Assembly (NCBI GenBank): GCA_020438105.1
Contig: JAGQVE010000032.1
Coordinates: forward strand, 1 to 44,982
Length of the DNA: 44,982 bases
Source of the DNA: Bacteroidales bacterium
Lineage (GTDB): Bacteria > Bacteroidota > Bacteroidia > Bacteroidales > JAADJA01
Direction of reading: 5' to 3'
Part shown: positions 9,411 through 17,632 of the stretch, in pieces
Position numbering within the stretch: position 1 is the stretch's first letter
Layout of the letters: each line of letters begins with the position of its first letter
Program-made: the position numbers and the translations under genes
Notes under the pieces: model-generated
Databases searched by the model: none
Told to the model about the DNA's origin: nothing
Seen by the model: the letters and a program-made list of their open reading frames with translations, nothing else

Positions 9411-10187
9411 TTAATTATAAACCTTAGCGTGAATTCCTGCATCCTCAACCCGATTGGCAATGGCATTTAGTTCTGTTTCTGTAATTTTTTCCAGCGAATG
9501 CAATGGAGTATCTCTTTCTATCGGGTAAATCATTACATATTTAGGCCGGATCTCTAGCAGGGTATTCAACCAGGAGTTCACTTCTTTTTCGGTGGTGTTA
9601 TCAAACTGACGCCCGTTATGGGTTCCCCTGATAAACAAGGTTTGGACCACCTGATTACCATCAAAAGCTTTGATTTGCTCAATGATCTTTTCAATTTTAA
9701 TCCCAGGAGCAGGTTGGTTGATCATTTGAAAAGTTTCTTCAATCACCGAATCAAGTTTCAAAACATTATGCTCGATTTTATTCAGGGCATTAAATACTTT
9801 TGGCTTGTGTAATTGCGATGCATTTGATAAAACTGCAATTCCCGTTTCGGGGAAGTATTGATTACGTAATTCGATGGTATCATCAATTATTTTATCAAAT
9901 TCAGGGTGGACGGTCGGCTCACCGTTTCCGGCAAAAGTAATATTATCAGGCGTTTGGTTTGATTTCAACATCTCCTTTAAGCGCGCTTCAAGAGCGGTAA
10001 TGATATCTATTCTGGTGGGTAGTTTAATTTTCGACTTGCTTTGATCGAAAGTCCATCCACATTCACAATATACACAATTAAATGTGCAGTATTTGTAACT
10101 GACCGGTAGCAAATTCATGCCAAGTGAAATACCGAATCGCCGGCTGTTCACCGGTCCGAATACTATGTCATCAAATAAAATGGTCAT
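9411..10187 (-). CDS. Radical SAM protein, COG0731-like
   Basis: A 258-residue iron-sulfur enzyme that would cleave S-adenosylmethionine to start radical chemistry; its substrate is unknown. The cluster motif is C34-TFN-C38-VY-C41, followed by CG. 'NLLPVSYKYCTFNCVYCECG' and the later 'FAGNGEPTVHPEF' and 'VLSNAS' are typical of the short COG0731 radical SAM group related to wyosine-type enzymes. I place the start at the ATG at 10187. A TTG seven codons upstream would lie inside the likely -7 box at 10206-10213 and is therefore unlikely. The family is common in Bacteroidota and still unassigned. It is divergent from the prenyl synthase and probably heads a transcript with the 25-residue-repeat gene. 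Confidence 0.82.
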   Translation of the reverse strand: MTILFDDIVFGPVNSRRFGISLGMNLLPVSYKYCTFNCVYCECGWTFDQSKSKIKLPTRIDIITALEARLKEMLKSNQTPDNITFAGNGEPTVHPEFDKIIDDTIELRNQYFPETGIAVLSNASQLHKPKVFNALNKIEHNVLKLDSVIEETFQMINQPAPGIKIEKIIEQIKAFDGNQVVQTLFIRGTHNGRQFDNTTEKEVNSWLNTLLEIRPKYVMIYPIERDTPLHSLEKITETELNAIANRVEDAGIHAKVYN

Positions 10188-10205
10188 ACCCGAAAGATTG
10201 ATCTG

Positions 10206-10213
10206 CAAAAATA
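10206..10213 (-). promoter_or_regulatory. -7 box of the radical SAM gene
   Basis: Minus-strand TATTTTTG fits TAnnTTTG; ATTG lies 22 bases further up. It predicts a leader of about 12 bases before the ATG at 10187. Confidence 0.4.
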
Positions 10214-10302
10214 ATTACTTCAGTAAACTCTCTATCAATAAAATAATTGTATCCAAATACAAGTTGATTACGATAAATCATCAGAGGATAGTAATTTTCA
10301 AC

Positions 10303-10310
10303 TAATTTTG
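10303..10310 (+). promoter_or_regulatory. -7 box of the polyprenyl synthase gene
   Basis: TAATTTTG fits TAnnTTTG and lies 22 bases before the ATG at 10332. It covers a TTG that could otherwise be read as an upstream start, so it decides the start codon. No clear -33 box. Confidence 0.45.
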
Positions 10311-10331
10311 AACGCTGTAAGAAGCCGATCA

Positions 10332-11306
10332 ATGAGCAGACTCAATGAAATAAAAAAACCCATCGCATCTCATCTGGATATTTTTGAAACCAAGTTCAGG
10401 GATTCAATGAAAAGCAATGTGGCCCTGCTTGATATAATTACCCGTTATATCATTAAAAGGAAAGGAAAGCAAATGCGGCCGATGTTTGTGTTCCTTACTG
10501 CTGATATTGTTGGCGAAATCAAAGAATCAACCTACACCGCGGCCTCCTTAATTGAGCTTTTGCACACTGCCACACTCGTTCATGATGATGTTGTGGACGA
10601 CTCAAACGAACGCCGTGGATTTTTCTCCATCAATGCACTGTGGAAAAATAAAGTAGCGGTGCTGGTTGGAGATTATTTATTATCGAAAGGGCTTTTACTT
10701 TCGCTTGATAACGATGAGTTTGAGCTGCTAAAGATTGTTTCGGCAGCCACGCGCGAAATGAGTGAAGGGGAGTTATTGCAAATTGAAAAGGCACGTAAAC
10801 TGGACGTGGATGAGGCCATTTATTTTGAGATCATCCGGAAAAAAACTGCATCCCTGATTGCCTCATGCTGTGCCTCTGGTGCTGCCAGCGCAGGCGCTTC
10901 ACCGGAGGTGATCAATAAAATGAAATTATTTGGCGAAAAAGTGGGAATTGCTTTTCAAATTAAAGACGATCTTTTTGATTATGAAAGCTCCAATAAAACC
11001 GGTAAGCCCAATGGCATTGATATTAAAGAACAAAAAATGACCCTTCCCTTGATCAACCTTTTGAATAATTCAAGCTGGTCGGAAAAAAGGAAGATCGTTA
11101 ACATTGTTAAAAACCACAATACCAACCCGGAAAAAGTGAAAGAAGTGATTGATATGGTGAATAAAAGTGGTGGCATTGCGTATGCCCGCCAAAAAATGGA
11201 AAATTATCACAATGAAGCCATTGATATACTTAGTACTTTCCCCGAGTCGGAATCAAAATCAGCATTAAAAAATTTGGTTGATTTCACCATTGAAAGAAAA
11301 AAGTAG
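10332..11306 (+). CDS. ispB: Polyprenyl (octaprenyl-type) diphosphate synthase
   Basis: Builds an all-trans polyprenyl diphosphate from isopentenyl diphosphate, supplying the side chain of menaquinone. The 324-residue protein has both aspartate-rich magnesium motifs: D85-D-V-V-D89 within 'LVHDDVVDD', and D212-D-L-F-D216 within 'QIKDDLFDY', plus 'RKGKQMRP' and 'GDYLLSKG'. The residue context before the first motif (no bulky aromatic pair just ahead of it) suits a long-chain product, but length cannot be read reliably. The N-terminus 'MSRLNEIKKPI' is the usual one for this group in Bacteroidota. It ends 12 bases from the convergent rodA gene. The symbol is by similarity; the chain length is inferred. 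Confidence 0.88.
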   Translation: MSRLNEIKKPIASHLDIFETKFRDSMKSNVALLDIITRYIIKRKGKQMRPMFVFLTADIVGEIKESTYTAASLIELLHTATLVHDDVVDDSNERRGFFSINALWKNKVAVLVGDYLLSKGLLLSLDNDEFELLKIVSAATREMSEGELLQIEKARKLDVDEAIYFEIIRKKTASLIASCCASGAASAGASPEVINKMKLFGEKVGIAFQIKDDLFDYESSNKTGKPNGIDIKEQKMTLPLINLLNNSSWSEKRKIVNIVKNHNTNPEKVKEVIDMVNKSGGIAYARQKMENYHNEAIDILSTFPESESKSALKNLVDFTIERKK

Positions 11307-11318
11307 CTCCCTTAAAAT

Positions 11319-12575
11319 TTATAATAATTCGAGCTTAACCGAATCCTGCCGGATAAATATAAAAAGCAGGATGGTGAATCCCCATAATGATGATCCCCCG
11401 TATGAAATCAGCGGTAATGGGATACCGATTACCGGGAATAATCCAATAGTCATCCCGATATTAACAGCAAAATGGAAAAATAATATGGATGCCACCGCAT
11501 ACCCGTATATCCGGCTGAACTTTGATCGCTGTCGTTCGGCCAGAATAATAATTCGGATCATTAAGCCCATCATCAAAACGATCACCAGGGTACTTCCTAC
11601 AAAACCCCACTCTTCACCCACGGTACAAAAAATAAAGTCAGTACTTTGCTCCGGAACAAATTTAAATTTGGTTTGTGTGCCCTTTAAAAATCCCTTACCG
11701 GCAAATCCACCGGAGCCTATGGCAATTTTGGACTGATTGATATTATACCCGGCCCCATGCGGATCCGATTCTTTTCCAAGCAACACATTGATCCTTGTTT
11801 TTTGATGAGCTTCCAATACGTTTTCAAATGCATAATCCACACTGAATACATACGCTGCTGCAACAAGCAAAATACCCGCAACCCAAATCCACTTTTTTCT
11901 TAATTCTTTAAACAACCAAATGACCAATAAGGCATTGGAGGCTAGAAACCCGATGAGAATAAATTTATTGACCAGCAGGGCCAAAATAAATAGCAAAGCC
12001 ACTACAAACCCAAGTATTAGCAAACTCCCTGACAACCCTTCGCGAAAAAGCACCAAAACCAGCGCGGCAAATACCATGGCTGAACCTGTGTCGGGTTGGA
12101 GTAAAATGATGACCGATGGCGTAAAAATAATGACCGCTGCAGTAATTCGGGTTGAAAGTTTTGAAATATCAAGATCAATACGGCTGAGATATTTTGCCAA
12201 CGCAAGTGCAGTTGCGAACTTAGCAAACTCAGAAGGTTGCAATGAAAATGGCCCGATTTGATACCACGACCGAGCCCCGGCAATTTCCTTTCCGAGAAAA
12301 ACGACACCCAACAACATAACCAAAACTGCCAGGTAAATTACCCATGCAAAGGTTGAAAAAAACTTTGCATCAATAATTAAAATTACAGCCCCCAAAAGAA
12401 TGGATGAAGCAATGAATATCAGCTGCCGTCCATAGTTTTGCGACAGGTCAAAAATACTGCGGTGCTGGTCGTCATAAACGGCAGCATAAATATTAACCCA
12501 ACCAATAAGCACAAGTGCCAGGTAAAGCAGGATAGTAATCCAGTCGATATTTTGTGCAATGCCTTTTTGTCTCAC
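11319..12575 (-). CDS. rodA: Peptidoglycan glycosyltransferase RodA (SEDS family)
   Basis: Polymerises lipid II into glycan strands during rod-shaped wall elongation, in the inner membrane together with PBP2. The 418-residue protein has about ten hydrophobic segments. SEDS signatures are clear: 'GPFSLQPSEFAKFA' near residue 106, 'FVPEQSTDFIFCTVGEEWGF' near residue 306, and 'PLISYGGSSLWG' near the C-terminus. The start is a GTG whose first base is the last base of the mrdA stop codon (TAGTG), so the two are translationally coupled. FtsW is the paralogue; the partnership with mrdA and the sequence support RodA. The downstream end nearly touches the prenyl synthase gene. Confidence 0.93.
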   Translation of the reverse strand: MRQKGIAQNIDWITILLYLALVLIGWVNIYAAVYDDQHRSIFDLSQNYGRQLIFIASSILLGAVILIIDAKFFSTFAWVIYLAVLVMLLGVVFLGKEIAGARSWYQIGPFSLQPSEFAKFATALALAKYLSRIDLDISKLSTRITAAVIIFTPSVIILLQPDTGSAMVFAALVLVLFREGLSGSLLILGFVVALLFILALLVNKFILIGFLASNALLVIWLFKELRKKWIWVAGILLVAAAYVFSVDYAFENVLEAHQKTRINVLLGKESDPHGAGYNINQSKIAIGSGGFAGKGFLKGTQTKFKFVPEQSTDFIFCTVGEEWGFVGSTLVIVLMMGLMIRIIILAERQRSKFSRIYGYAVASILFFHFAVNIGMTIGLFPVIGIPLPLISYGGSSLWGFTILLFIFIRQDSVKLELL

Positions 12576-14389
12576 TATTTGGGAATTAAATTTCCATCTA
12601 AAATTCGTTTTTCCACCTGCGGCCGTGAAATGGTATCATTTAAATATTTTTCAATGAGCAAACTGGCTATGGGAGCAGCCCAAGTGGATCCATATCCTGA
12701 ATTTTCAACGATTACGGATAATGCAATTTTAGGGTCATCCTTAGGAGCAAATGCAATAAACATGGAATGGTCCTTTCCATGTGGATTTTGCACCGTTCCG
12801 GTTTTTCCGCAAATATCTACCCCTTCCAGTTTTGCCCAGCGTGCCGTTCCATGTTCACCTTCAAAAACTTCGAGCATAGCCTGCTGAACAACATCAAAAT
12901 ATTTTTCATCAAAATTGGTTTTTATCCGTTCATTAAAAGCTTCAATTTTAGCATCGGGCGTTCCTATTGCACTAACCAAATGAGGCGGATAATAAAAACC
13001 CTTGTTTGCAATTACTACCGACAAATTTGCCAGTTGGAGCGGAGTTACAAGTATTTCACCCTGACCGATGGCAAGCGAACGGATGGTTAATGCATTCCAG
13101 TGATCGGCTGTGTAAATTTTATCATACAGCTCCGCAGTCGGAATATTGCCGCTCTGCTCAAAAGGAATATCCGTATTGAATTTTTTTCCAAAACCTATGC
13201 TCGTAACGTCATCGCGCCATACATTAAAAGCATCCACCACCGTTGGGTATTTCGGGTTACTGATTATACTTCGGAACACATTCCAGAAATAGGGATTGCA
13301 GGATTGCTCAATGGCTTCCTGCAATTCGAGTGGTGAAATATGATCATGGGTACAACTAATGGGTGTGCTTGCCGGACCGTAACATGAATAGGCCGTATAA
13401 TCGTGTAATACACCCTCCTGTAGTCCTACCAGCGCATTCACCATTTTAAATGTGGAGCCCGGTGGATAGGTTCCCATGATGGCCCTGTTGAGTAATGGCT
13501 TTAAACTATCCTGGGAAAGATTAGAATAATTTTCACTTCTAATTCGTCCGACAAGTAAATTCGGATCATAAGTAGGACTTGTGATGAAAGCAACAATTTC
13601 GCCTGTGCGTGGATCAATGGCTACTACCGACCCTATTTTGTTTTGCATCAGCTGTTCTCCATAGGCCTGCAACCCGGCATCCAGCGAAAGGTACAGAGTT
13701 TCACCCGGTACAGCAACAGTATCATACTTCCCATCGCGATAACTTCCCTGCTCCCGGTTATGAACATCTACCATCACAATTTTAACCCCTTTTTTCCCTC
13801 TCAACTCTTTTTCATAAAATCGTTCAAGTCCGCTTTTACCTATATAATCACCACTGCGGTAATAGGCATCCTTTTCAATTTCACGATTGTTAACCTCTCC
13901 AATATAACCCAACAAGTGAGCAGCAATGGGTTGGGGATATTTTCTGAGCGACCGCGACTGAACAAAAAAGCCAGGGTATTTATAAAGTTTCTCCTCAATA
14001 AAACCAAACTCCTCTTTGGTAATCTGAGCTACAAAAGTGGATGGTTTATAGGTTGACCAGTTTTTAGCTTTCCTGAGCCTTGCCTTGAAAGTAGAATCTG
14101 AAATATTAAGCAATTGACAAAATTCGAGCGTATCCATCTCCTCAACCTGTCCGGGAATAACCATTAAATCGTACGCAGCTTCATCATAAACCAGCAACTC
14201 GCCATTTCTGTCGTAAATCAAACCCCTGTGAGGATAAATGGTGTTATGCCGGGTGGCATTGCTCTCAGCACTTAACAAATAACTTTGATCCAGGACCTGG
14301 ATGAAAAATAACCTTAATGTAAAAATGAATCCCACTGTAAGAATCAGTATGATTATGATATATTTCCGGTCGCTGAAATTTCGATTCAC
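12575..14389 (-). CDS. mrdA: Penicillin-binding protein 2 (elongation transpeptidase)
   Basis: Cross-links peptidoglycan during elongation as the partner of RodA. The 604-residue protein has a short cytoplasmic end, one membrane anchor (residues about 9-33), a dimerisation/pedestal region with 'RGLIYDRNGELLVYDE', and a transpeptidase domain. Catalytic motifs are S312-T-F-K315 ('PPGSTFKMVNAL'), S363-C-N365 and K529-T-G531 ('CGKTGTVQNPHG'). The start is GTG (14389-14387); no ATG lies upstream in frame near the anchor. It overlaps rodA by one base. In many Bacteroidota mreB, mreC and mreD lie directly upstream; here they do not, and a PrsW-like protease takes that place. A -7-like box is present at 14422-14429. 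Confidence 0.94.
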   Translation of the reverse strand: MNRNFSDRKYIIIILILTVGFIFTLRLFFIQVLDQSYLLSAESNATRHNTIYPHRGLIYDRNGELLVYDEAAYDLMVIPGQVEEMDTLEFCQLLNISDSTFKARLRKAKNWSTYKPSTFVAQITKEEFGFIEEKLYKYPGFFVQSRSLRKYPQPIAAHLLGYIGEVNNREIEKDAYYRSGDYIGKSGLERFYEKELRGKKGVKIVMVDVHNREQGSYRDGKYDTVAVPGETLYLSLDAGLQAYGEQLMQNKIGSVVAIDPRTGEIVAFITSPTYDPNLLVGRIRSENYSNLSQDSLKPLLNRAIMGTYPPGSTFKMVNALVGLQEGVLHDYTAYSCYGPASTPISCTHDHISPLELQEAIEQSCNPYFWNVFRSIISNPKYPTVVDAFNVWRDDVTSIGFGKKFNTDIPFEQSGNIPTAELYDKIYTADHWNALTIRSLAIGQGEILVTPLQLANLSVVIANKGFYYPPHLVSAIGTPDAKIEAFNERIKTNFDEKYFDVVQQAMLEVFEGEHGTARWAKLEGVDICGKTGTVQNPHGKDHSMFIAFAPKDDPKIALSVIVENSGYGSTWAAPIASLLIEKYLNDTISRPQVEKRILDGNLIPK

Positions 14390-14421
14390 AATTCAAGTAC
14401 ATTAATTAAGGAATCATGTTG

Positions 14422-14429
14422 CAAAAATA
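14422..14429 (-). promoter_or_regulatory. -7 box upstream of mrdA-rodA
   Basis: Minus-strand TATTTTTG matches TAnnTTTG and would give a leader near 26 bases. No -33 box at normal distance, so this is a weak call. Confidence 0.3.
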
Positions 14430-14491
14430 TTACAAAAAGGTGCAAACGATTTGGCTTGAAATTATTGTTTTCGACAACCGGTTTTTAATAC

Positions 14492-15142
14492 CTACCTGCC
14501 CGAAAGGAGCTTCATTTTTTTAAAACCCGATCGCCATAAATAAAAAAGGAAAGGAAGGAAAACCACAAAATACAGGGGATGCCGCGACATTAAAATAAAA
14601 TCGTAAACTCCGTGAAGTAAAATCGGCATGGCAAGGGCGGATATAAAGTTAATGCTTCGTCGTTTTGTAAAAAACTTAGACAGGGAAAAATAATATCCCA
14701 TGGTAATGCCAAACAGTGCATGTGCCGGAACTGCAGTAAATGCTCTGGCATATGCCGTTTGATCACCAAACCGGAAAACGTACATAATATTCTCAACCAT
14801 GGCAAAACCCAATGAGATAAACACGGCGTAAACAATGCCATCAAACTGTTCGTCGAATGCTTTACTTCGCCAGACCAGGATATACAGTGCTAAAAATTTG
14901 AAAAGCTCTTCGGTAACTGCTGCTACCACAAAAGCATTGTAAGCCGCAGCTTGCAAACCAGTAAAAAAGCTCACATAAGCGCTTAACCACAATTCAATAC
15001 CAATTATCGGAATAGTAATTATTGCACCCGCTACCAATGCCCTGATCAGCATCCCCAGGGGCTCTTTGTGATATATATCCCTCATGTAGATGTATATCAA
15101 AATGATGACTACCGGGGCTATGGCCAGAATTAACAGGTTCAT
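14492..15142 (-). CDS. PrsW family intramembrane metalloprotease
   Basis: A 216-residue polytopic membrane protein of the PrsW family. The founding member cleaves an anti-sigma factor; others have unknown targets. Several hydrophobic helices are visible. The family motifs are present: E78-E-L-F-K81 in 'VTEELFKF', 'GFAMVENIMYV' with Glu117-Asn118, H141 in 'PAHALFG', and H177 in 'LLHGVYDF'. Together these form the proposed metal site in the membrane. Length is normal. It lies 102 bases upstream of mrdA on the same strand, so it may be co-transcribed, and is divergent from the XRE-cupin regulator. No sigma or anti-sigma gene is nearby, so its substrate cannot be guessed from context. Confidence 0.82.
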   Translation of the reverse strand: MNLLILAIAPVVIILIYIYMRDIYHKEPLGMLIRALVAGAIITIPIIGIELWLSAYVSFFTGLQAAAYNAFVVAAVTEELFKFLALYILVWRSKAFDEQFDGIVYAVFISLGFAMVENIMYVFRFGDQTAYARAFTAVPAHALFGITMGYYFSLSKFFTKRRSINFISALAMPILLHGVYDFILMSRHPLYFVVFLPFLFYLWRSGFKKMKLLSGR

Positions 15143-15257
15143 ATTGTAAACTTAATGAATGCCAGTTTTTACAACGAATGAAGACTTTTCGTTAAAATGA
15201 TTTTCATTTTTTTCGCCAATAAAAATAAGGATTAACAATAAGCACTTCATCATTTCA

Positions 15258-15276
15258 ATTTAATTTGAAATTAAAT
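15258..15276. promoter_or_regulatory. Palindromic candidate operator, distal site
   Basis: Perfect palindrome ATTTAATTT-G-AAATTAAAT, 9-bp arms around one central base. The same 9-mers recur at 15365-15385 at the promoter of the downstream regulator gene, about 107 bases away. Likely an operator for the XRE-cupin protein. Confidence 0.5.
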
Positions 15277-15364
15277 AACTGTAAATCTGCAAATTGACCT
15301 AAGTTATTTAGATCAATTCCATATTACTGATTTTCAATAAAAAAGCTGTCAAAATTTTTTTCAT

Positions 15365-15385
15365 AAATTAAATCCTATTTAATTT
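15365..15385. promoter_or_regulatory. Palindromic candidate operator overlapping the promoter
   Basis: AAATTAAAT-CCT-ATTTAATTT, 9-bp perfect arms with a 3-base spacer, built from the same 9-mers as 15258-15276 but in the opposite order. Its right arm overlaps the -7 box TAATTTTG at 15380-15387. A further half site ATTTAATTTG lies at 15397-15406, just past the expected transcription start. The layout suits autorepression. Confidence 0.55.
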
Positions 15386-15387
15386 TG
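15380..15387 (+). promoter_or_regulatory. -7 box of the XRE-cupin regulator and following operon
   Basis: TAATTTTG matches TAnnTTTG; the expected -33 position holds only a T run. Predicted start near 15394, 20 to 29 bases before the two possible ATGs. No separate promoter box is visible in the 80 bases before the aminomutase gene, so this may drive the whole cluster. Confidence 0.5.
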
Positions 15388-15413
15388 CGCAATCACATTT
15401 AATTTGATGTGCG

Positions 15414-15968
15414 ATGCACAGAATGGGAGAACGAATTCGGAAACGCAGGGAGAGCCTGGGTATTTTGATCAATGATCTGGCAAAAACCATAGGTGTAACC
15501 CCCAGTTTAATTTCACAAATTGAAAGAGCCAAAGCCTTTCCATCTATTCTTACACTCAAAAAAATTGCAGATGCACTCCAAACTACCGTGGGTGAACTCA
15601 TTGGTGAAAATGAAACATTCATGGAAAATCCACTGCTGAAAGAAGGAGATCGGAAATTTGCCAAGAGGAACAAAAACGGAGCGGATGTTTATTTGCTTTC
15701 AAATCACGACCCCATGAAACAAATGGACCCATTTATCATTGATTTTAAGAGAAAGGGAAATTCAACCAATATTATGACTCCTGCCAATCCGCGCCAGGAA
15801 TTTTGTTTTGTACTCAAAGGTAGTTTCGAGGTAAAATTAAATAACAATACATACCAGTTAAATCAAGGAGACAGCTTTTACTTTTATTCAAACGTAAACC
15901 ACTTGTTTACAAATACCAGCAATGAAAACTCACAGTTGCTCTGGATCGTTAACCAACAAAACGGTTGA
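15414..15968 (+). CDS. XRE family regulator with C-terminal cupin domain
   Basis: A 184-residue transcription factor, probably controlling the catabolic genes that follow and itself. Residues about 5-60 form a helix-turn-helix of the Cro/C1 type ('IRKRRESLGILINDLAKTIG', 'TPSLISQIERAKAFPSI'). Residues about 110-180 form a small cupin that would sense a metabolite ('FVLKGSFEVKLN', 'LNQGDSFYFYSNVNHLF'). The first cupin motif has lost its paired histidines (RQE in that place), so full metal binding is doubtful. This architecture is common for regulators of amino acid and polyamine breakdown. A second ATG at 15423 gives MGERIRKRR and may be the true start. Palindromic sites lie upstream, one over the -7 box. 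The next gene begins 80 bases downstream. Confidence 0.85.
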   Translation: MHRMGERIRKRRESLGILINDLAKTIGVTPSLISQIERAKAFPSILTLKKIADALQTTVGELIGENETFMENPLLKEGDRKFAKRNKNGADVYLLSNHDPMKQMDPFIIDFKRKGNSTNIMTPANPRQEFCFVLKGSFEVKLNNNTYQLNQGDSFYFYSNVNHLFTNTSNENSQLLWIVNQQNG

Positions 15969-16048
15969 ATTTATAATGCCTGTTTAAATGTGATTTAACA
16001 AACAACATAGAAATAAATTAAAAGTATAAAGATAAAAATCACCCGATT

Positions 16049-17602
16049 ATGAATGAACTAGTTAAAAAACTGATGGAACGGAATCAATTTTCAGATGACA
16101 CAAAAACAATCATCGAAAATGAAAACTTACTTCCGATGGGTTTGCTTAACCGTTTGCATAAAAACTATGGGCAATACTCCGGAATTATGGATGATTCCGA
16201 TTTAATGTTTACTACTAAAAACCACTATAGTGGATTGAAAGGTTTCCGCGAAATTATTGCCACCCTGAATGAAAATGGAATAGATATCGGCCATATTGAA
16301 GAAAGGGAACTGTTCATAAAAATATATCGTTTCCTGGCTACCAAGCATGTTTTGAACACAATCAACTGGAATAATTTTAAAGATGACCTGATCTTTCAGC
16401 TTGTATTTCCTCAGCCCGGCATGGTGAAGCCCGCCGCTTTTAAAGCTTACTCCGAAGCCAATACAGATGAGGAAAAAGAAAAACTGGTTGCCGATTATAT
16501 TAAAAGCAATACCAATCCGCATGATGGCAAACAATTGCTGAACAAACCCTGGTATGAAAATGAAAATAGTGATTTGGTGATCCTCGACGGAAGTCAGCAT
16601 AAATACCCGCAAGTACAGCTCCTTTTTGATAAAACCACACAAAGTTGTTTTTCGTTTTGCACCTATTGTTTCCGCCACGCGCAGGTTAGGGGTGATGAGG
16701 ATATGTTCAATCAAAAGGAGATTCAACCGGTAGTGGATTACATAAAACGTCACAAAGAAATTACTGATGTACTCGTAACCGGTGGCGACGGGGCTTACCT
16801 GACTTATGACCGATTGATTCAGTATACTAAACCTTTTATTGAAGATGATGAGTTTACACATATAAAAACACTTCGGATTGGTTCAAGAGCATTAACCTTC
16901 CATCCTGAATTGATTTTGACAAAAGAGTATGAAAAAACGCTTGAATGGTTTAAAACCCTGCACGACAATGGCGTTCAGGTGGCCTGGATGGCTCATTTTT
17001 CAACTCCTCGCGAAATTCTGAATCCGGCTACTATAGCTGCCATTCGCAGACTTAAAAATTATGGATTACTGGTAAAAAGCCAGAGCCCGATCATGAACCA
17101 CATCAGCCTGTTCACAGATGAGCAAGGCAATGTGGATGTGGACCGTTCAGCTCAAAACTGGATCGATTTGGGTAATATTTTTGCTATGGTAGGCATTGGT
17201 TTCCACTCCATGTATTGTGCCCGCCCAACCGGCGAACATCATTATTTCACAGTTCCGTTGGCACAAATTGATAAGGTATTCAGTAAAGTTTACCGCTCAC
17301 TTCCTTCCATAAGCCGTCCATCTCGTTACATCACCATGACCTCCTCAGCCGGTAAAACGTCCATCCTCGGAACCCTGGAAGTAAACGGTGAGAAAGTTTT
17401 TGCACTCAAATTCAATGAGTCGCGGAATATGGAATGGATGGACCAGGTATTTCTGGCAAAGTTTGATGAAAAAGAAAATACCGTAGAAAGACTCAAACCT
17501 TATGAAGGTGATAAACATTTCTTTGAAGACGAGCTGACAGCCATTGAAGCGTATAAAATGAATGCCCTTGCCAAAAAAATGGAAGTCCAGCACGAACATT
17601 GA
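16049..17602 (+). CDS. Divergent 2,3-aminomutase-like radical SAM enzyme (KamA family)
   Basis: Likely moves an amino group from C2 to C3 of an amino acid using S-adenosylmethionine and PLP. The radical SAM cluster motif is C200-FSF-C204-TY-C207, the SAM-binding strand 'VTGGDG' is at 243-248, and 'SAGKTSI' at 433-439 places Lys436 where KamA has its PLP-binding lysine (GGGGKTPV). At 517 residues it is about 100 longer than lysine 2,3-aminomutase, with an extra N-terminal region, and it lacks the cysteine-rich C-terminal tail of KamA. By hand alignment, the two Asp residues that hold the side-chain amine of lysine (Asp293 and Asp330 in the clostridial enzyme) correspond here to Ala391 or its neighbour Arg392 ('YCARPTGEHH') and Thr429 or Thr431 ('TMTSSAGKT'). 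Lysine is thus an unlikely substrate; an acidic amino acid such as 2-aminoadipate or glutamate is possible. First enzyme of a tight operon. Confidence 0.8.
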   Translation: MNELVKKLMERNQFSDDTKTIIENENLLPMGLLNRLHKNYGQYSGIMDDSDLMFTTKNHYSGLKGFREIIATLNENGIDIGHIEERELFIKIYRFLATKHVLNTINWNNFKDDLIFQLVFPQPGMVKPAAFKAYSEANTDEEKEKLVADYIKSNTNPHDGKQLLNKPWYENENSDLVILDGSQHKYPQVQLLFDKTTQSCFSFCTYCFRHAQVRGDEDMFNQKEIQPVVDYIKRHKEITDVLVTGGDGAYLTYDRLIQYTKPFIEDDEFTHIKTLRIGSRALTFHPELILTKEYEKTLEWFKTLHDNGVQVAWMAHFSTPREILNPATIAAIRRLKNYGLLVKSQSPIMNHISLFTDEQGNVDVDRSAQNWIDLGNIFAMVGIGFHSMYCARPTGEHHYFTVPLAQIDKVFSKVYRSLPSISRPSRYITMTSSAGKTSILGTLEVNGEKVFALKFNESRNMEWMDQVFLAKFDEKENTVERLKPYEGDKHFFEDELTAIEAYKMNALAKKMEVQHEH

Positions 17603-17632
17603 ACCCAGTCATAAAACCGATAGTAGCAGCAT

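Noticed and set aside
10308..10331. TTG start giving eight extra residues for the polyprenyl synthase
   Set aside because: The TTG falls inside the -7 box, and the ATG at 10332 gives the usual family N-terminus.
16049..17602. Ordinary lysine 2,3-aminomutase of the beta-lysine fermentation pathway
   Set aside because: Both lysine-binding Asp are absent by alignment, and kamD/kamE and the other genes of that pathway are missing here.
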